Of a stretch of 64,000 bases of DNA, positions 38,201 through 53,200 are shown one piece after another (the first letter of the stretch is position 1; each line of letters starts with the position of its first letter). Origin of the DNA: Hymenolepis diminuta. Its lineage: Eukaryota > Platyhelminthes > Cestoda > Cyclophyllidea > Hymenolepididae. Under the pieces are notes generated by a model, which was not told the origin of the DNA, did no database searches, and saw only the letters and a program-made list of their open reading frames with translations. Made by a program: the position numbers and the translations under genes. Location of the stretch: positions 2,315,969-2,379,968 of the forward strand of contig CAADRB010000007.1 in the NCBI GenBank assembly GCA_900708905.1. Direction: 5' to 3'.

Positions 38201-41200
38201 GTTTAGTTTTGAAGATAGTTGGTGGAAAATCACATTACTTTTCATGCATGAGGATTTGAATTTTCTTGTAGTTTCATCTTCGCAAAGGATTTAGCTGGTG
38301 TAAAAACTGTGGTCTACAGCATTGACTTAAATACTAAGGCAGAAGATCCAAGATAGAATATTTGCCCATCGGCGTAATTCCCATGTGAATATAACAAGGA
38401 ATTACATGTGACTATAAAATTAAGAGAGTAAAGTGGCCATAAAATTAAATCGTTAACCAATTACGACTGAATACTTTGCACAAATAAAATACCCATAATG
38501 GTGGTTCCCAACTTACTACTGGCCAAACGGGTTTTGTGAAAAATCAAAAAATTATTCCTGTTATATATTAATATTAACCGGCGTACTCATTTCTATCGCT
38601 TAACGAGATTTAGCTATTAAATCTGAAACACGCATAGGCTTTAATGAAATTTTGATTAAAAAATATTATGATATCTCCATGATTATTAACATTTAGAAAA
38701 ATAGAGATTGCCTGGTGAAGTTTAGTAATGTTTTTACTTCAAATTTACCGGATATTTCGCATTTCAAACACATAGTGCTAGGTACAACTGTTTTTAAAAT
38801 CGGATAGACCATCTTCAGTGCCACTTGGTAAAATGCATTCATTTTCCATTTACTATATATAATCGCGCAGCTGGCTCTGTTATCATTAACTGGTGTTTGA
38901 ATCACTTTGCTATAAGCATTTTTATGTTTGAGTGAATTAATAATAATTGTAGATGCGTCTACATTAGTACCGATTTCCCAGTGGTTGAAACTATTTTGTC
39001 ATTCTAATTCTATTGTTCTCGCCCACCTCCTCCCTCCCTCCGTCGTTCCCTTACTCGAAAAATTAACCGGGATAAAAAACATGGGCGAACAGTGTATTTA
39101 TGCATCATTGAAAATTTTCTGTAATACTAAATTCATCAAGTCAATATATTATCGGAAGCACTTCATCAATATTCTTTTGCTTTTTCGCAGTACAACACTA
39201 CTCCCCCTACAGACGCGAATATATAAAACAGTTTTTTCAGAAAAATCTTTTTTCTCTGGAAGAAGAATCATAAAGTGCACTCTTCATAAACAGCATAATT
39301 GACTTTGCTTCGCATTCTCTTTCAGAGAGTAAACAGTAAACCTTAGAATGAGTGACAATAATGTGAGAGAGGCAACTTGCGGGATTCCTTAGAAAATGAA
39401 AAGTGACGGTAAAGCTAAGCGCACGCAATCATAAATATACAACTGCAATATCTGGCAAAAGATATTCAGAACGGTATTTGTATATGTAGAAATAGAACTG
39501 ACTAGTTTTCAACAATACTTTAACTAATCTATCTGCTCCTATGACAGTAATCATGAATACAAGCACTGAATCTGATAAACACGCTCAGACTATCACCTTT
39601 GAATATCATACGAATTAAACCTGCATTTCTTGAAAAAATGTCGCCAGGGCACAAGGATCAGAGACACCGAGTTCTCAATTTTTAGACCAAGCTCAAGAAA
39701 CAATTATCTCATGCTATTAAAGTAATTAAAGTTTACGTTATCTTCCCTACAAATATAATACTGAAATATACGTATCTCCCTCTGAGAGATACGACAAATT
39801 ATTAATTATTTTGATAAAACAAACGTTGTAAACATTACCCTACCATTTTGAATGCCGTCCACGGCGAGAGTCGGAGATTTAATTTTTTCCGTGGGATCAG
39901 CATATCCGGAAGAACTCCTGGCATTCGCGAATGGAATATTCCAAACAATATTCCTTGATGATTCTCGAACTGGAATCTTTTCGAAAATTGGTACCCTCGT
40001 ATGAATATTTGACGATTCTACAGACAAAGATAAACGGAACAGGCAATTAATACCGAAAAACTTTTCATTACTCAATTAACATTTATAATGATGGATAGGA
40101 TTTGATTTAAGTGACTTTATTAAAGTCAAATCATTAGATAATTACATTTTTTTAAACAATTTAATTTTTAAAAAATTTGGCGGTGTCAACCAAATCGAAA
40201 TTCGGCAAAACGGATTCGGAAATCACTTTCCTAGTGACACACCCAAACATCCGCAATTAAAGTTAATTTATTTAAACTAATTTAATTGAATTTGTCAAAA
40301 TATGCTTATAAGATCAGGATGTCAGTTGAATTAAGTTCGAGTTAGAAATAAGGAGTAACGGATTTAACCAAATTCTCTTCAAAAGTCTAAAGAAAATTTC
40401 GCCTAAAAAAGTACTAATGCTTCTCATTTAAAGCCAATATAGATAAAAAATGCAGATTATTTAAAGTATTTATTGTTGAAATTTAACAAATTAAACATTA
40501 TTTCTGAAAATAATTAGATCTATTAAACATAAAGATAGTGATAATATTGCTGACTTAATCACAGTGGATAAAGAGGAAGGCCAAGTGGCTATAAAATGTT
40601 CACGTCAACTTATTGTGATATTATTGGATGTAAAGTCGGTTGGTTTAAGCAGACTCATTCTTACTCCCTCCACCATACCTTGTCTTATATGTAGGTCAGG
40701 ATGTACCCTTGTGTCCATGTCCACGGTCTATAAAATCTTGCTATGCGCCTTAGGAGAGGCCTTACCAATGCTTAACCTGGGCGGAGGAAAGGTGTCCTGG
40801 AGCTAATTTAATGAGAAACTCGCCATCTACCGCAAGATTTAACTAGTAGAGATGGTCACCAACACCACCGGATGTGCACCAGCATTGATTTTGTGACCTC
40901 TGATTTAGTAGACATATACGTTCCTCATTGCGCCACCGATCCATATTAGTCTAGTTACAAAGTTTTCAATATAAGCAGTGAATAAACATTCATTCCCCCC
41001 TTAGTCAAAAACAGGAATCAGTTTTGGAACAGATGACTGAAGGTCAGACAACTAGGTTTACTCCAATACAATATTCTGATCCGAGCCATGCTAGCCGGCT
41101 TTCAATCAGCTTCTTTTTGATAATAAAGCAAAGTTGGCAGCATGCAGTAGGTACACAAATAGATGTCGGGAAAGCACAGTCCTGCAGGGCCGATTCTCAT

Positions 41201-44200
41201 CTTCCAGGAACTTTAAAGGTAGCGATTTCGGTGTTTTGTTTATTTAATATAAATGCGTAATTCAAAACAATCAAGATCGGAGGGTGATAAAATAGTATAG
41301 ACCAATGACCTGGTCGTGGAGAATTTATGCGTTATATAATTAACAACCTTGGGGCAGTTGTATCGTCTATTTATTTGGTGTAATATTTAATTTACAAGTT
41401 GTATATAATGCCACTTGGCGAAGATCAAGATACTTGTTAAACTGGAATGCAAGATGCAAGGCAGATGTAAACCTTCCATTACCTCTTCATCAAATTGGCA
41501 AAATATTAAAACTACCTAATGTGATAGGCATTTTTGATCTTGCTCTATTGATTATGCAAAGAATTGATAATTTTCTAAAGAATGACATTTGAAATTATCG
41601 TAAATAGATAAAAGAATTAACGTGTTAATCCCTACATAAGAATTGATACAAGTGATATGGAATGTCAGTACTTGTCAGCTAGAGACGAGCAATTGTCACT
41701 AATTGAATTCAGGAATGCTTGCTTTATGAAGTGCGTTCATTTACTAATAGCAATAATAATATAAAACAATGAATATTAAAAGAGTTACCCGCTGAATTAG
41801 AGCTGTAAATGATATTCGGTTCCTGCAGCCTATATGGTCGCTTAGACGAGGAGACTTTGATATAGTCATTATTAAAATCCCTTGAGTTTGGGTGACGACG
41901 ACAGCGTGATGCCCTCACGTCTCGATAATGGCAAGCGTGGACGCAGGAGCAAACTATTCTTGGACAGCAGGAGGCATGGTGTGGACAAAATTGACATTTC
42001 TCACAAAAGTTGATGCCCTCTGAACCTGCATCAGCTGAACAATTTACACCTGAAATAAAGGCAGCAATATTGAGTTACTAAATGTAGTTTTGTAGGGGTG
42101 CCTTATTTATTATCCGATTGTAAAGACTATCAACGACAAATCTCATCCATTAACCATTATGACAATACGGATGAAATCTCCTAATAATAAACGAGTGATG
42201 GAAATCCTTTCCAATCCTGTTTGTGACGTGAATATTCAAATGTCTTGAAGAGGTAAACTTAGTTTTTATTGGAATAAGTTTATTATATATGAGGATATTC
42301 CAGGTGAAGGTCATTACGACTATATCACATCCTACAGTACACATTTGATCCGTACATTCTTGAATAAACATGCGTTGTTTATTGAATGGAGGTGTTCAGC
42401 TGCCAACGTCTCGCAAAATAGGAATGCAGCCTAGGATAAACCTCAGCTAGCTAGACCATTAAAATCTTCGCCTGCAACAAAAGAAACTTTTGAATTTGAA
42501 GCGATCTCTTGAACTGATAAGCCAATTTCCCTTTTCGGTTGCTGAGGGTCATTTCAAATTTAGACCTCGGAATACCCCCATTCTATTCGAATAATCATTA
42601 TTGACTAACTGTCAGTTAAAACTATGATAAATAAATTTCCAAACCACAGATCCGCTTTTGTGGCTATCAGGGAGACGTAAGTTATCCCTTTTCGCCTTCT
42701 TTTTAAGGTGCCATTACCTTTTTAGTTTGAATATAGACCACTTTCTGCAAACTAATTTTATTGAACATGTCAGCTAGCATTAAGAAACCCCAGTAGTAGG
42801 CAGCAAAAATTCTTAGAAATTAATCACCGTTAGTCAACCTACCGCAGTCTGATGCCTTCGTATCTTCAGCTTGAAAGGCATTTTGTTTGAAACTGGGAGA
42901 TAAAGAATTTTCATTGTCAACGAAATCAGGCATTTGACATTGTGCTTCCTTCCGCTCTTCATTTCTATTTTTAACTTGATTTCGCGATTGCTCGTCTTTG
43001 ACTTTTGCATCATTTTCGTCTAGAATAAAATGCGTAAAAATTAATAAAATGATTGCTTCATATAAGATGATAACATCTTCCCCAAAAATAATTCTTATGT
43101 GTAAGATTCTTTATTTTCCACCCTCTAGTTCCCTTTTATTCAAGCGATTGTAAATGGCGCAGAAAATAAATCGGCATATCAATACAAAAGGTGTGTATTG
43201 TTTTGACATAGTCGGTTTGTTCAGTTTATATTGTTCCACTGCTGAATTTTATTTTTAACTAGTGCTACTACTTAGAGAATCTAAGTGTTCGGTTATCTGC
43301 AGAGAAGAGCAGATAATATCAATGATCAAAGTTTGGGACTTATACATAATAGGAGACGCCTTCGTATTTTGATATTTGATGATAATGTGTTCAATCCCGA
43401 ATAACTGTCAAGCTGTCAGGAGTAGCGTACACCCGCTTGTTGATAGAGCTGATGAACGACTTGAAGACAACATGTGGGAATCGGTTAATCTGAGAAAAAT
43501 ACAATTCTACTGCTGTGAGCTCTGTTTTACCGGCTTCCTATCAATTTTCAACTCACAATCCATCTAGTTCAGTTTTCGACCTTCACTTGTTTCTTTGAAT
43601 GACTCATCCCAATTCATTGAATTTTTCTCCTTATTTAATTCTAACTTAGGCTACTTAGCCTAACTGCACAGTACTTCTACTTCGAGACTGAAACCCTCGG
43701 CGTTATATCCCATCTTTAATATTATGCCACCCCCTGTCCTCTTTGGAAAGGCAACAGATCAGCTAGTTTCCTCTGTGGTAGATTTTTACATCCTAGAATG
43801 CGATTTTATCCCAAAATATATTTAAAGCCAGTACAATCTGTAATCTCTTTGAATCTCCACTGCTAATAAAGTTAAAAATAATTACATTTATATACAACAA
43901 GTTAACGATTATTTTTGGGACCAATACGGTGGCATAAATATAATTATGTACCCTATTAATAATATACATGCCTAAATTCCCAAATATGCTAAAATGTATT
44001 TAAATGTTTCCCAGCACAGCTGCGAAGCATAAAAGCATTAGCATTTGGAATTTGTTAGTAGAAGAAAAAGTGTACATTCAGTTTCAAGCATAAAATATTG
44101 CGTTTTTCTGAGAATCATGATGCAGCCCATTTTAGAGAGATGCAAAAAATTCCAAATAGAAGGAAAGTTATTGCAATAAACAAATTCATTCACATTCTTA

Positions 44201-47200
44201 AGCGAACTTAAACAAGGCTGTACGTTGAATTTCGAATAATCGAATAGAGTATGATGGCAATGAATATTACCGAATAGAGAACCAAAGGCTGAAATATTTG
44301 TGTCCTTGAATATTCTATTAAAACTTACCTGAAAGGTGGATTATAATACTTGATAGGTAAAGTCTAGTTAAATAAATAACACAGTCACTTGTATAGCGAA
44401 TTAAATAATCAGAAATAAATAAAAATCAATTTTTGCCATATTAATTAGCATAATTTAAAAGTTTATCCAGATATTAAAAATTGTTTTTTTTTAACACCGC
44501 TATTTTCATGCAACGGTTGCAATTCAATAGAGTCCTGTTCATGAATAACAATTATATACGACTTCGTCTGGTAAGTATACATTATACGAATCCATCATCT
44601 ATTAAACAAAATAGGCAATGCTGATTAAAAAGCTTGTGTTCCATCACCATTTCTCATCGATAGGTCTTTAGCTGACCCATCTAAAAAGCTACGAGTAAAC
44701 AGCGCCGAAATTCTCATTAAAATGTGTAAATTAGCAGAAATGAATCAGCTATGGAGGAAAAAAATATGTAACAATGAAAATATTATTAGTCATGGCTTTA
44801 TGAACGCCGATACTACAAATTAGGAAGAAAGCAGAGAACTTGAAAGAATAAATAGAGGTACTAGCGTAGGGCACTCTCTTAACTAAAAAATCGATAATGG
44901 TTAAGCAGTACAATAAAATAAAGTTGCTGTTATTAAATTGGGAAAATTCATAAAAAAATAGGGATCGAGGGATGAGTCATATAAATTGAAGTTGAATGTT
45001 TAGATAGGAAACTGGATTAAAACAATATAAGATTGAAAGTAAGGCTTAGTAATTACTACGCATCTATATTTAAAAAACGCGTGCTGAATTTAATACAATT
45101 ATAAAAGACGGCCATAAAATGAATGTTATTTTATGAGATAGCATTATGAAATATGAACGGGATGAAAGGTGATGCATCTGACATTAAGAGAGGTCGCTAC
45201 TAACCTAGAGGTACTAGCGACTTCAAACCAAATAAAATATTATTTTATGATAATTAAATGAAATCTTATAGGATATATTAACAGTAATTTTGGTTCAGTT
45301 TAAATGAAATTCATAGTTAGATATTCTTAAAGTCGTTGATATGAATCCTATTTATAGAAAGAATTCAAATTCAAATGAAACTTATTTTCAATTAGACCAT
45401 TAAAATATAATGAATGTCATTTAGCATTAGAAAAATTCACTCGATAATGTCTACTGAGGGGTGCAGGACTTTTATCACCAAAACGCAACGCTCAGTCCCC
45501 AAGGTTGAAAATAAATTATTTAAATCCCCAGTTGCGCACACCAGAGTTCCTAAAGTTTTTGAAGTTAAAATTAAAATGGTGGAAAATTTCCCTCCATTCA
45601 ACAGACCTGGGATTAATTACGAGACTTGGTTGGTTAATTGAGAAAGCACGTGAAAGCTCACATAAATTAATCACAGTGACAATCTAGAAAAGTTTTATGA
45701 GTTAATTAAAGTAGATTGAAGCAGACAGTGGAGAAGGAAACGAAACGAACGAGAGCTATATTGCTATTTAACATAAAAGGCGTGTCCAAGTACTTCACAA
45801 TTTCAGCACTCAATGGCCAACCACGCAATTAGAACGTCAAAGGCGAATAATAGGATACATTCACAGTGATTGGAATGGCCACCTGCACTGGTTAAGTCTG
45901 GCTATTAAGGGGGTTGACAGAAGTGGTTCAGAAGAGTGGCTCTTAGATGCCATCCTTTTTTCCAAGATTTTTGGAAAATTATTACCTAAATACGCTTGGG
46001 ACTTAGTTATGACGGATACAAAACTTGAACAATCATCCTGTCAAGGCGGAAAAATCATGTTAATGATAGAAAAAACATATTTTACTTTATATTTCCCGCT
46101 GGGAAAATGACATTTTTTTATTTCCCAAATATTTATATTAGATTAAAGTTTATTTTACACATAGTCGACTTGTGTAAAACCTACCTACCTTCTCTTACCT
46201 ACCTACCTTCTCTATCGGGAAAACTATGATATTGGACTTGTGGATTGCAAAAGATGGCGACCCAAAGTTAGAAAAAGATCCCAAAATTTGAATGTTTATT
46301 CTGAAAATGACTTTACATATGGAACAGTTTAAATTTAATCTGATGAAACAAGAGGGACATTATGAAAGAAACAGTGAGCAGTTCTCATGAGGCTGCTAGA
46401 AATGTTTTCCAAAGCGAACATGGAAAACTCGGATATTTCCTCTCTCCAACCATCAGTAGATTCCCTGCCTTCATTTTCATTATGAACCCAAAGTAGATAA
46501 AACTTTACCAACTGGTCTGGAAAATGTAAGGATTTCTTTCAAGATGATTTCACCCATATCCCAGATAATAAAAAAAATCTTGCTATTATTATGGAGGTTA
46601 GGAATTGAAGAGCATCAAAATCACAGTTTCGCCCATCTAAGATTAATTTCAGATTTTACTTTCGACAGCAATTTCTTGATTTTCTCTAAATTGTTCAGTA
46701 AAAAGTCTTTCGAACTCCGAAAGTTCTTAAAATATTTTACTAAAAGACATGATAAGGACCGACCTATGCTGACTGCGTCAATAGTGTTTTTGAACTTTGC
46801 GATGTTTCTGCCATTTCATAACGTTATCTAAAGTATGTACCGTTTACTGCGGTCTTCATGAAGTTTATCACAGTGATGTCTGTTGTTAAATCCTCGGAAT
46901 GGCCGACGAAAATGATAAACATTAGAGAATCCTGCAGATGAATGCGTGGAATTGGAAATCAAGTATGACGGTGGGACGAAATAGCAAATATCTAGTTAAA
47001 CTATGTCCCAGATTGTTTCTTCTCTCCGTAAAACTCTAACTTGGAGGTTGGTTATGTTTGTGTAACGGTTTGCGTTTGGCTTGATTTTATTCTTTTACAT
47101 CTCATATGCATTTTTTTTTGGTAAACGAGGACAAAAGGAAACAATATGCAAAACTAAATAAAAATTCAGAAAGATAATCAGCACTCAGAAGACTAAACCA

Positions 47201-50200
47201 AAGGTCAGTCTGGGGAAAAAACCAAAAGGCTACTCGGAGAATGATATGAAGCGGGATGAAAATCCAGAAAAGAATTCAAAGAAAAGCAAGCAACATCCTG
47301 AATCGAATCCGGCTGTGTGCACAGAAATAAAATCGGGATTTAAAGTAAATTGTGCTAAGCAAACGGAGAAGGAGGATATGGTTTGAAGCCAAAAGTGAAT
47401 CCCAAATGTTGTTCAGGTAGTCCGGAGCAAAAGCACTGAATCGACCATTATGCGAAGATTAAGTCCAACAGAAAAGTGCGCCATATTTCCCTTATTCTTT
47501 AAACCTCAATCGGGAAAACTGAGATATAGGGCCACTCAATGTCTCTAGGCATGCCGTGAAACTCCTATATTTTTTCCAAAAATTTTCCATTAACTTCTCC
47601 AGTAGACTAAGATTTCCTGCGTCCATTAAAAACACTTGCCAATTCGTTCCATTTAAATAACTCCCGTATATTGAAATGGAATTTTATAACAATCTACTTT
47701 ACATTTTACTACTTTATTAATTGATACCATCGTCTCCCTTTACGGTAAAATCCGACGACGCTTAGAAACTTAGCTTATCTTAGCTTTGCAGGCTTCTCTA
47801 TGCAAAGTTACTGCCGTATCCTCTTCTTCCCAATAAACTAATCAAAATAATATCAATGTCATTTTATTACCTCCTTTCAAAAACGTATACCAATATTAGA
47901 TAAGATCCGACATAGTTTATCCAAAGGTTCCGAATATGATGTGTGGAAGTGAAAACGGTATGCTATTTTAATTATTGTAAATGTATTTTTATTATACTGA
48001 GGTTACGGAACCATGGAACTAAGTAGTTGGAATTCAAAAAGAGATAGATGTAAAAAAGGCTGATGTTAGATAATTCTCCTTCAGAAAAGCGCTTTTTCCT
48101 TACCCGTTTACCTAAGAGAGCAAAATTTCTTATAAGTTTTTAAAATTCGTACTTAGTCGGATCTATTCCGACAATTTTTAATTCTCAGGAAATTAAAAGG
48201 TGTTTTTGGAAAAATGACAGACTCCTTTCGATTAACAGAAATGAGATAAAGCATTTCTCAGTCCAACTCCCTATTGGTAGTTGCTTTCCCGAAGTCCTGA
48301 TAATTTCAATCTGTCAATCAAAAGCCACTTCTGGACGAATTTTTGCGCAATGGTAGGGAAGGGTGAGTCGGAATTAGTTCGACTGCGAAGAATAGTGAAT
48401 GATTCTGTCCATTCATAGAAATTAATTGGAAAATCAGTTAATTTAAAAATAGTACCATTTTCTCTTTTTCCATCAGGGGAAGGTAAAGAGTATCGATAAT
48501 TACTCTGAGTTTTGCACATCTGGTCTCAAGGTGTAGACTAAATAAAGGGCATACTGTTTTGACTAAATCTGCCTGTCCGCCTATTCGAAAGTTCTTGCTT
48601 CCACTCCGTCCATTTTTAACCCCTAATTCTACTTTCACATTTTTGTTGTTAGCCAATGTATTCATGACCTCACTAATACTACCCCTAGGAAGATCTTTTA
48701 GTATCGTGAGAGGATAAAGGATGACTCTCTACAGTTTCAAAATTACTCTTTATTCACATTTCCTCGGATTTTGGTCCCCGAAGCCGCAGTGACATTTTGT
48801 GACGCGAGCCCCTATCTGTCATGTCCAAACGCGTCTATCGATTCCCCCCTTTCTATAACCGTCTCGTTTCTTTTGAAGTACACCGCATTCATGTTCTCAC
48901 GCGCGTCCTTGCCCAAGTGACTCATACGAACTGTCTTTGTATTACCACTCACATAAGTACACACGGGCACAGTTGTCGCATATCTGCTCGTAAGCTGCCC
49001 TCTCATCTCCTCTCACTCCTCCATCCTTTTCTCGATTCCCCTTCATGGTTTATTCAGTACACTTGGGCCTGCGCAAATCTTTGTGTTCTACTTTTTGGAA
49101 CTGTTGTTTGTACCTGTTAGCTGCTAGGTGTCCAATAACTTACATCCTCTCAAATTAAAGAAACAGCTTTAAATTTAATATTGAAACTAAGTCCTTGATC
49201 GTTTTCGAACACATTTTTTTGAGTTATTACCTTTAAATGTTTTCGGCACATTTTGCTGAAATGTGAATACCAGACGTTTAAACCCACAAATCAACCCCAA
49301 AGTGGTTAAGGCGGTAGTTTGTCGCCATCAACTCTACACTGGCCTTTGCTTAGTTCATTTTTTCCTTCTTGGCAAAGTGAAATACGTCGCTGGATAGCTG
49401 TTTTTACATTCAAAGTCAAATAAACAAAAATTGTGGATACTTTTTTCTATGTCAACACTTCATTTTCACTGGCTTTCCTATCAAACCCGTAACGAGAAAT
49501 GCATTAAAACCTAATAAGGAGATAGGGAATTGCAGCCGGAGGTGGAAATAACAAATAGAGGGACATACAAGTGCGTTTTATTGGGAAGAGACGGAAGCTA
49601 CTTGAAACAAATACCAGTTTACGAAGTTACGAAAAGCGTTTGAGAAAAGAAAATCTGTCCTCCTTTTCAAATTTAACTAAGTTTCAGTTGCCAGACAGTC
49701 GTATTCAAAAATCAATTCAAGTATAATTGTGCCATTCAAAGTGATTATGACGACAATGGATCATCAGTGTTTATTATCATACTTTGCGTCTTGGTAGCAG
49801 AAACTTGGTCACTAATAGAGCAAAAAACGCAAAAAATATATAAAAGAATGCGTATTTGTTTTCCAGACGGTTAAAATTAAACAGAACGCAACTGTGATCG
49901 TCTCGAAATTTTCCGTTATTAACGGAGATCTCATTTGCAATGCGTGGGCAAAGATGGTACTGTAAAGAAGAAAAAAATCTGGTTTGCTTGCCATGTTGAT
50001 GAGTTTCAAATGAGTGTAAAAATTAGTAAAGGAGTTAAAAAAAACATTGAGACGTGATTGAGCAGAATCTCTGATCATAAAGAGAACCTGTTTAACATGA
50101 ATTGAAAATATCTTTATGATAAACATTTATTCAATGAAGGTAAACCTGATAGGAAAATCGAAAGAGAGTGAATGCAAAAATGGTACGTTGCAACATACAA

Positions 50201-53200
50201 AGATGAATGGAGAAATAGATTAAAAGAAATTGTTAGTTAAAACGTGAAGAGGCAAGCGTTCATATTGTAGAGTTACTATCTTGGCTTAGAGTAAGCAATC
50301 ATTAACCAACTTCAGTACTAGTATTGAAGTATACCAATTAACAGCTCTGTAACACTCAGTCATTTAACCTTTGATTTTTACTGATTCAAGATTTATTATG
50401 CTCTTAAACTAATAAGAGCTCATTTTTCGAACGTGGGATTACGAAAATTCAAACGAATGCAAACCTTCAATTTTGAAACCCAACTTCTAGTACAATCATT
50501 ACTCAATCGCATTAAAAGCCATGCTTCAATTGAATGAGACGATCTCAAATATCTACAGCTCTAATTCCTTATACCAGAGTGGAATTAATTTCAACTCCTG
50601 TTTTATAGAAGTATTTGGTTTGAAGAATGAAATCTCCCCATTTTACTATCTCTTCTCGTTTTACATTGAAACATAGTATAGCTATGCATACACTGTACGG
50701 ATATATATTATGTTAATACGTTATAAATCACCCTGTTCAAATCGTATATTCAATGCAGAGTTTTGGTTCAATGAACTAAATAAAGTGTAAACATAGTAAA
50801 CTAGTGAAATGATAATACAAATGATCTGAACTTATCTTTTTCCCACAGTATTACAAAAAGATTTACAAATTTGACTGTGAGAAGCAGCTGACACCGTATA
50901 ACAATAAGTCCAATGAGTGATAAAGCTGAGGAATTCAAAAGATACAGAGAGAAACATTAAGATATCAAAGGGTCTTGCTTCGTTTGATTTTTGAACTCGA
51001 GTTATATAGTATTCACCAAATGAACGGTTTATCTTCCAAAATTCGAATTTTACGATAAGTCACCTGGATTGTAGCAAACGCTTGTCTACGATATTATTGA
51101 CCGGTATTATTTAATCAAGAAGGGTCGGTCTTGCCGCTTCATTTTTTTTGAGTAGTCACAAAAAGACGAAATTTTCTTACATACAGTTCATCGGCTTACA
51201 GTTTTGATATAATCAAGAAGGGATAGCTAAAAATTTTAAGCTAGCAGAACTTCGCAAACTGTTATATACTAAAGGTATTAAGGTTAAAATTAATGAAAAG
51301 TTATTCGCATACCAACATTAGAAATATATTGCCTTGATATTACGATAGCATTCGAACAAGAAGTCAATAAAATTTATCACCAATACGACATTTCTAACAC
51401 CATAAAATACTGTTTAATTTATATAACATGTAATATAAAGGAATCTATNNNNNNTATATATATATATATATATATATATAGTAAAGTGGATTTTCGAAGT
51501 GAGCTGGTTGTGACTAAAAATGTTCACATTCGTGTTATGTTTGCAAATTCAAAAGTTAAAACAAGCTTGCCAATTAATATTCTGCAAATTTAAACAAATA
51601 AAAAGTCCGTATTGTCTAGCTTCATTTTAATTGACAAAATTCCTAGTGAAAAGGAATTTTTAACGATTTAATCAGTGATTTTCCGATAGCAATAATAATT
51701 AATAAGTAAGAAATGGGATCCCAAATTATTGATCAGGATAAACAAGATTCCATAATCACATTATCCAAAAATAAGGATAGTTTTCATGATATGACTGTTT
51801 TTAGTTAATCGGAAAGCTCAAATACGTCGACTGGTACTGTAGCGCTTATTCACTCTTTCGCGGTATTTAAACTATAAGACATAATTTCATCCTGCTGCAA
51901 CCAAGAGTAAACGCCACCTACCAATGATACATGAGCCAAATCTTTTGCATTGGCATAAAACCCTGCTTTGATGAATCAATAGCTGAAAATTATGGGCCAA
52001 GCTTATGCTTTAATAGTCGGGCTATCCGAAAATCACTGGCAATTGAGGGGCAAAATTGGTAAAAGTATTTTTATAGTGCACTAATGAAGAGTAAAATTTG
52101 CTTGTGAGAGAATTTAGTTCACATGTACTAATGTATGCGTTCAGTAAATTTCTATAGAATTAGCAGAGAGATGCTTGAACTTGGGATAGACAAATCATGC
52201 AACGCTATTACCATAATAAGTACAATCCTGACAACAAGTAAGATAGGAATTATGTATTCTGGACGCCGATGGGTAGGTCTTAGGACTAGTATTAGCAGAG
52301 AATAGTAGAACAGAAAGAAGATGTCTTCACAGTGATGGGCTAGTCCCACAATTATGAAATATAAATTACATAAGCATATAACTATGAAGTAGCGATTCAG
52401 TGGAGATGTGATCACATCTGCAGGAGACACTGGAGCAGACATAGGGAACCGGAGAGAGAACATGAATTAGGAGGATCAAAATGGAACAAATAGATGGGAA
52501 GAGGTCACACCAAAATATATTTCTCCACCTATCTCAGAACTGGTAAATTTTAAAAGGATGAACCATTTGCAGGAGAAAAAAGCGAGGGATGCTAAACCAA
52601 TAATGTAGATGGAAGTGTTAGGTTAAATTACCAGGTAACTTGGAAGAATATTTAATAAATAGTATACAACAAAATAATTACAAATAATTAATCCAGTTGT
52701 ATTAAATCACTGATGTTAAGAACCCAGCATAAGTTATCTAATTAAGAGCATATTATAGACATTCTCAAATTTCTGCTTTACAAGCCACCTGCAATTTGCA
52801 TTGAGGGGGAGGTATACTCTGACCGTTTTCAAATGTATGGAATGAGATTTATAAGAAAATTTGATTGGAGGATTCTCTCAGTCACTTTGTTTCAAAGGTG
52901 TTTATCAACGATACGGGAGTTGTATAAATTGTCTTGAAGTTGACGTAGAGGCATAAAGTATCTCACTACGATCCCAGAACGGACCGTATAAGATCATGTA
53001 GACCTCTCTTTCGAGGAAAGGCTAACAGCTTCGAGATTGCTTAATTACCTACTTTAACAGGGGGAAAGACGAAAAAAATAAGACTGAGCGGTGTATATGT
53101 TTACTTTAAGATCTTGTTAACTTGACACCTTTGAGGTCACTATATGCATTCAAAGTTCATTTTTAGGGCTATTTAATTTAAAAAAACATTAAATCGATTT

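Larger units (their letters stand above)
26873..39843 (-). other. 13-kb repeat-rich intron of the ALMS-motif gene
   Basis: Contains A1-A4, A6 and the partial A copy, LTR-like L1 and repeat D1. The rest is AT-rich with purine or pyrimidine runs (35330-35370, 37270-37325). Additional exons cannot be excluded, but none was found with matching phase and splice sites. Confidence 0.55.

Noticed and set aside
38928..39302. 124-codon plus-strand frame
   Set aside because: It starts at a non-ATG codon, has no promoter or family match, and lies in an intron of the opposite-strand gene.
48821..49120. 99-codon plus-strand frame rich in His, Ser and Cys
   Set aside because: It lies within LTR-like element L2 and is likely a by-product of its lower AT content.
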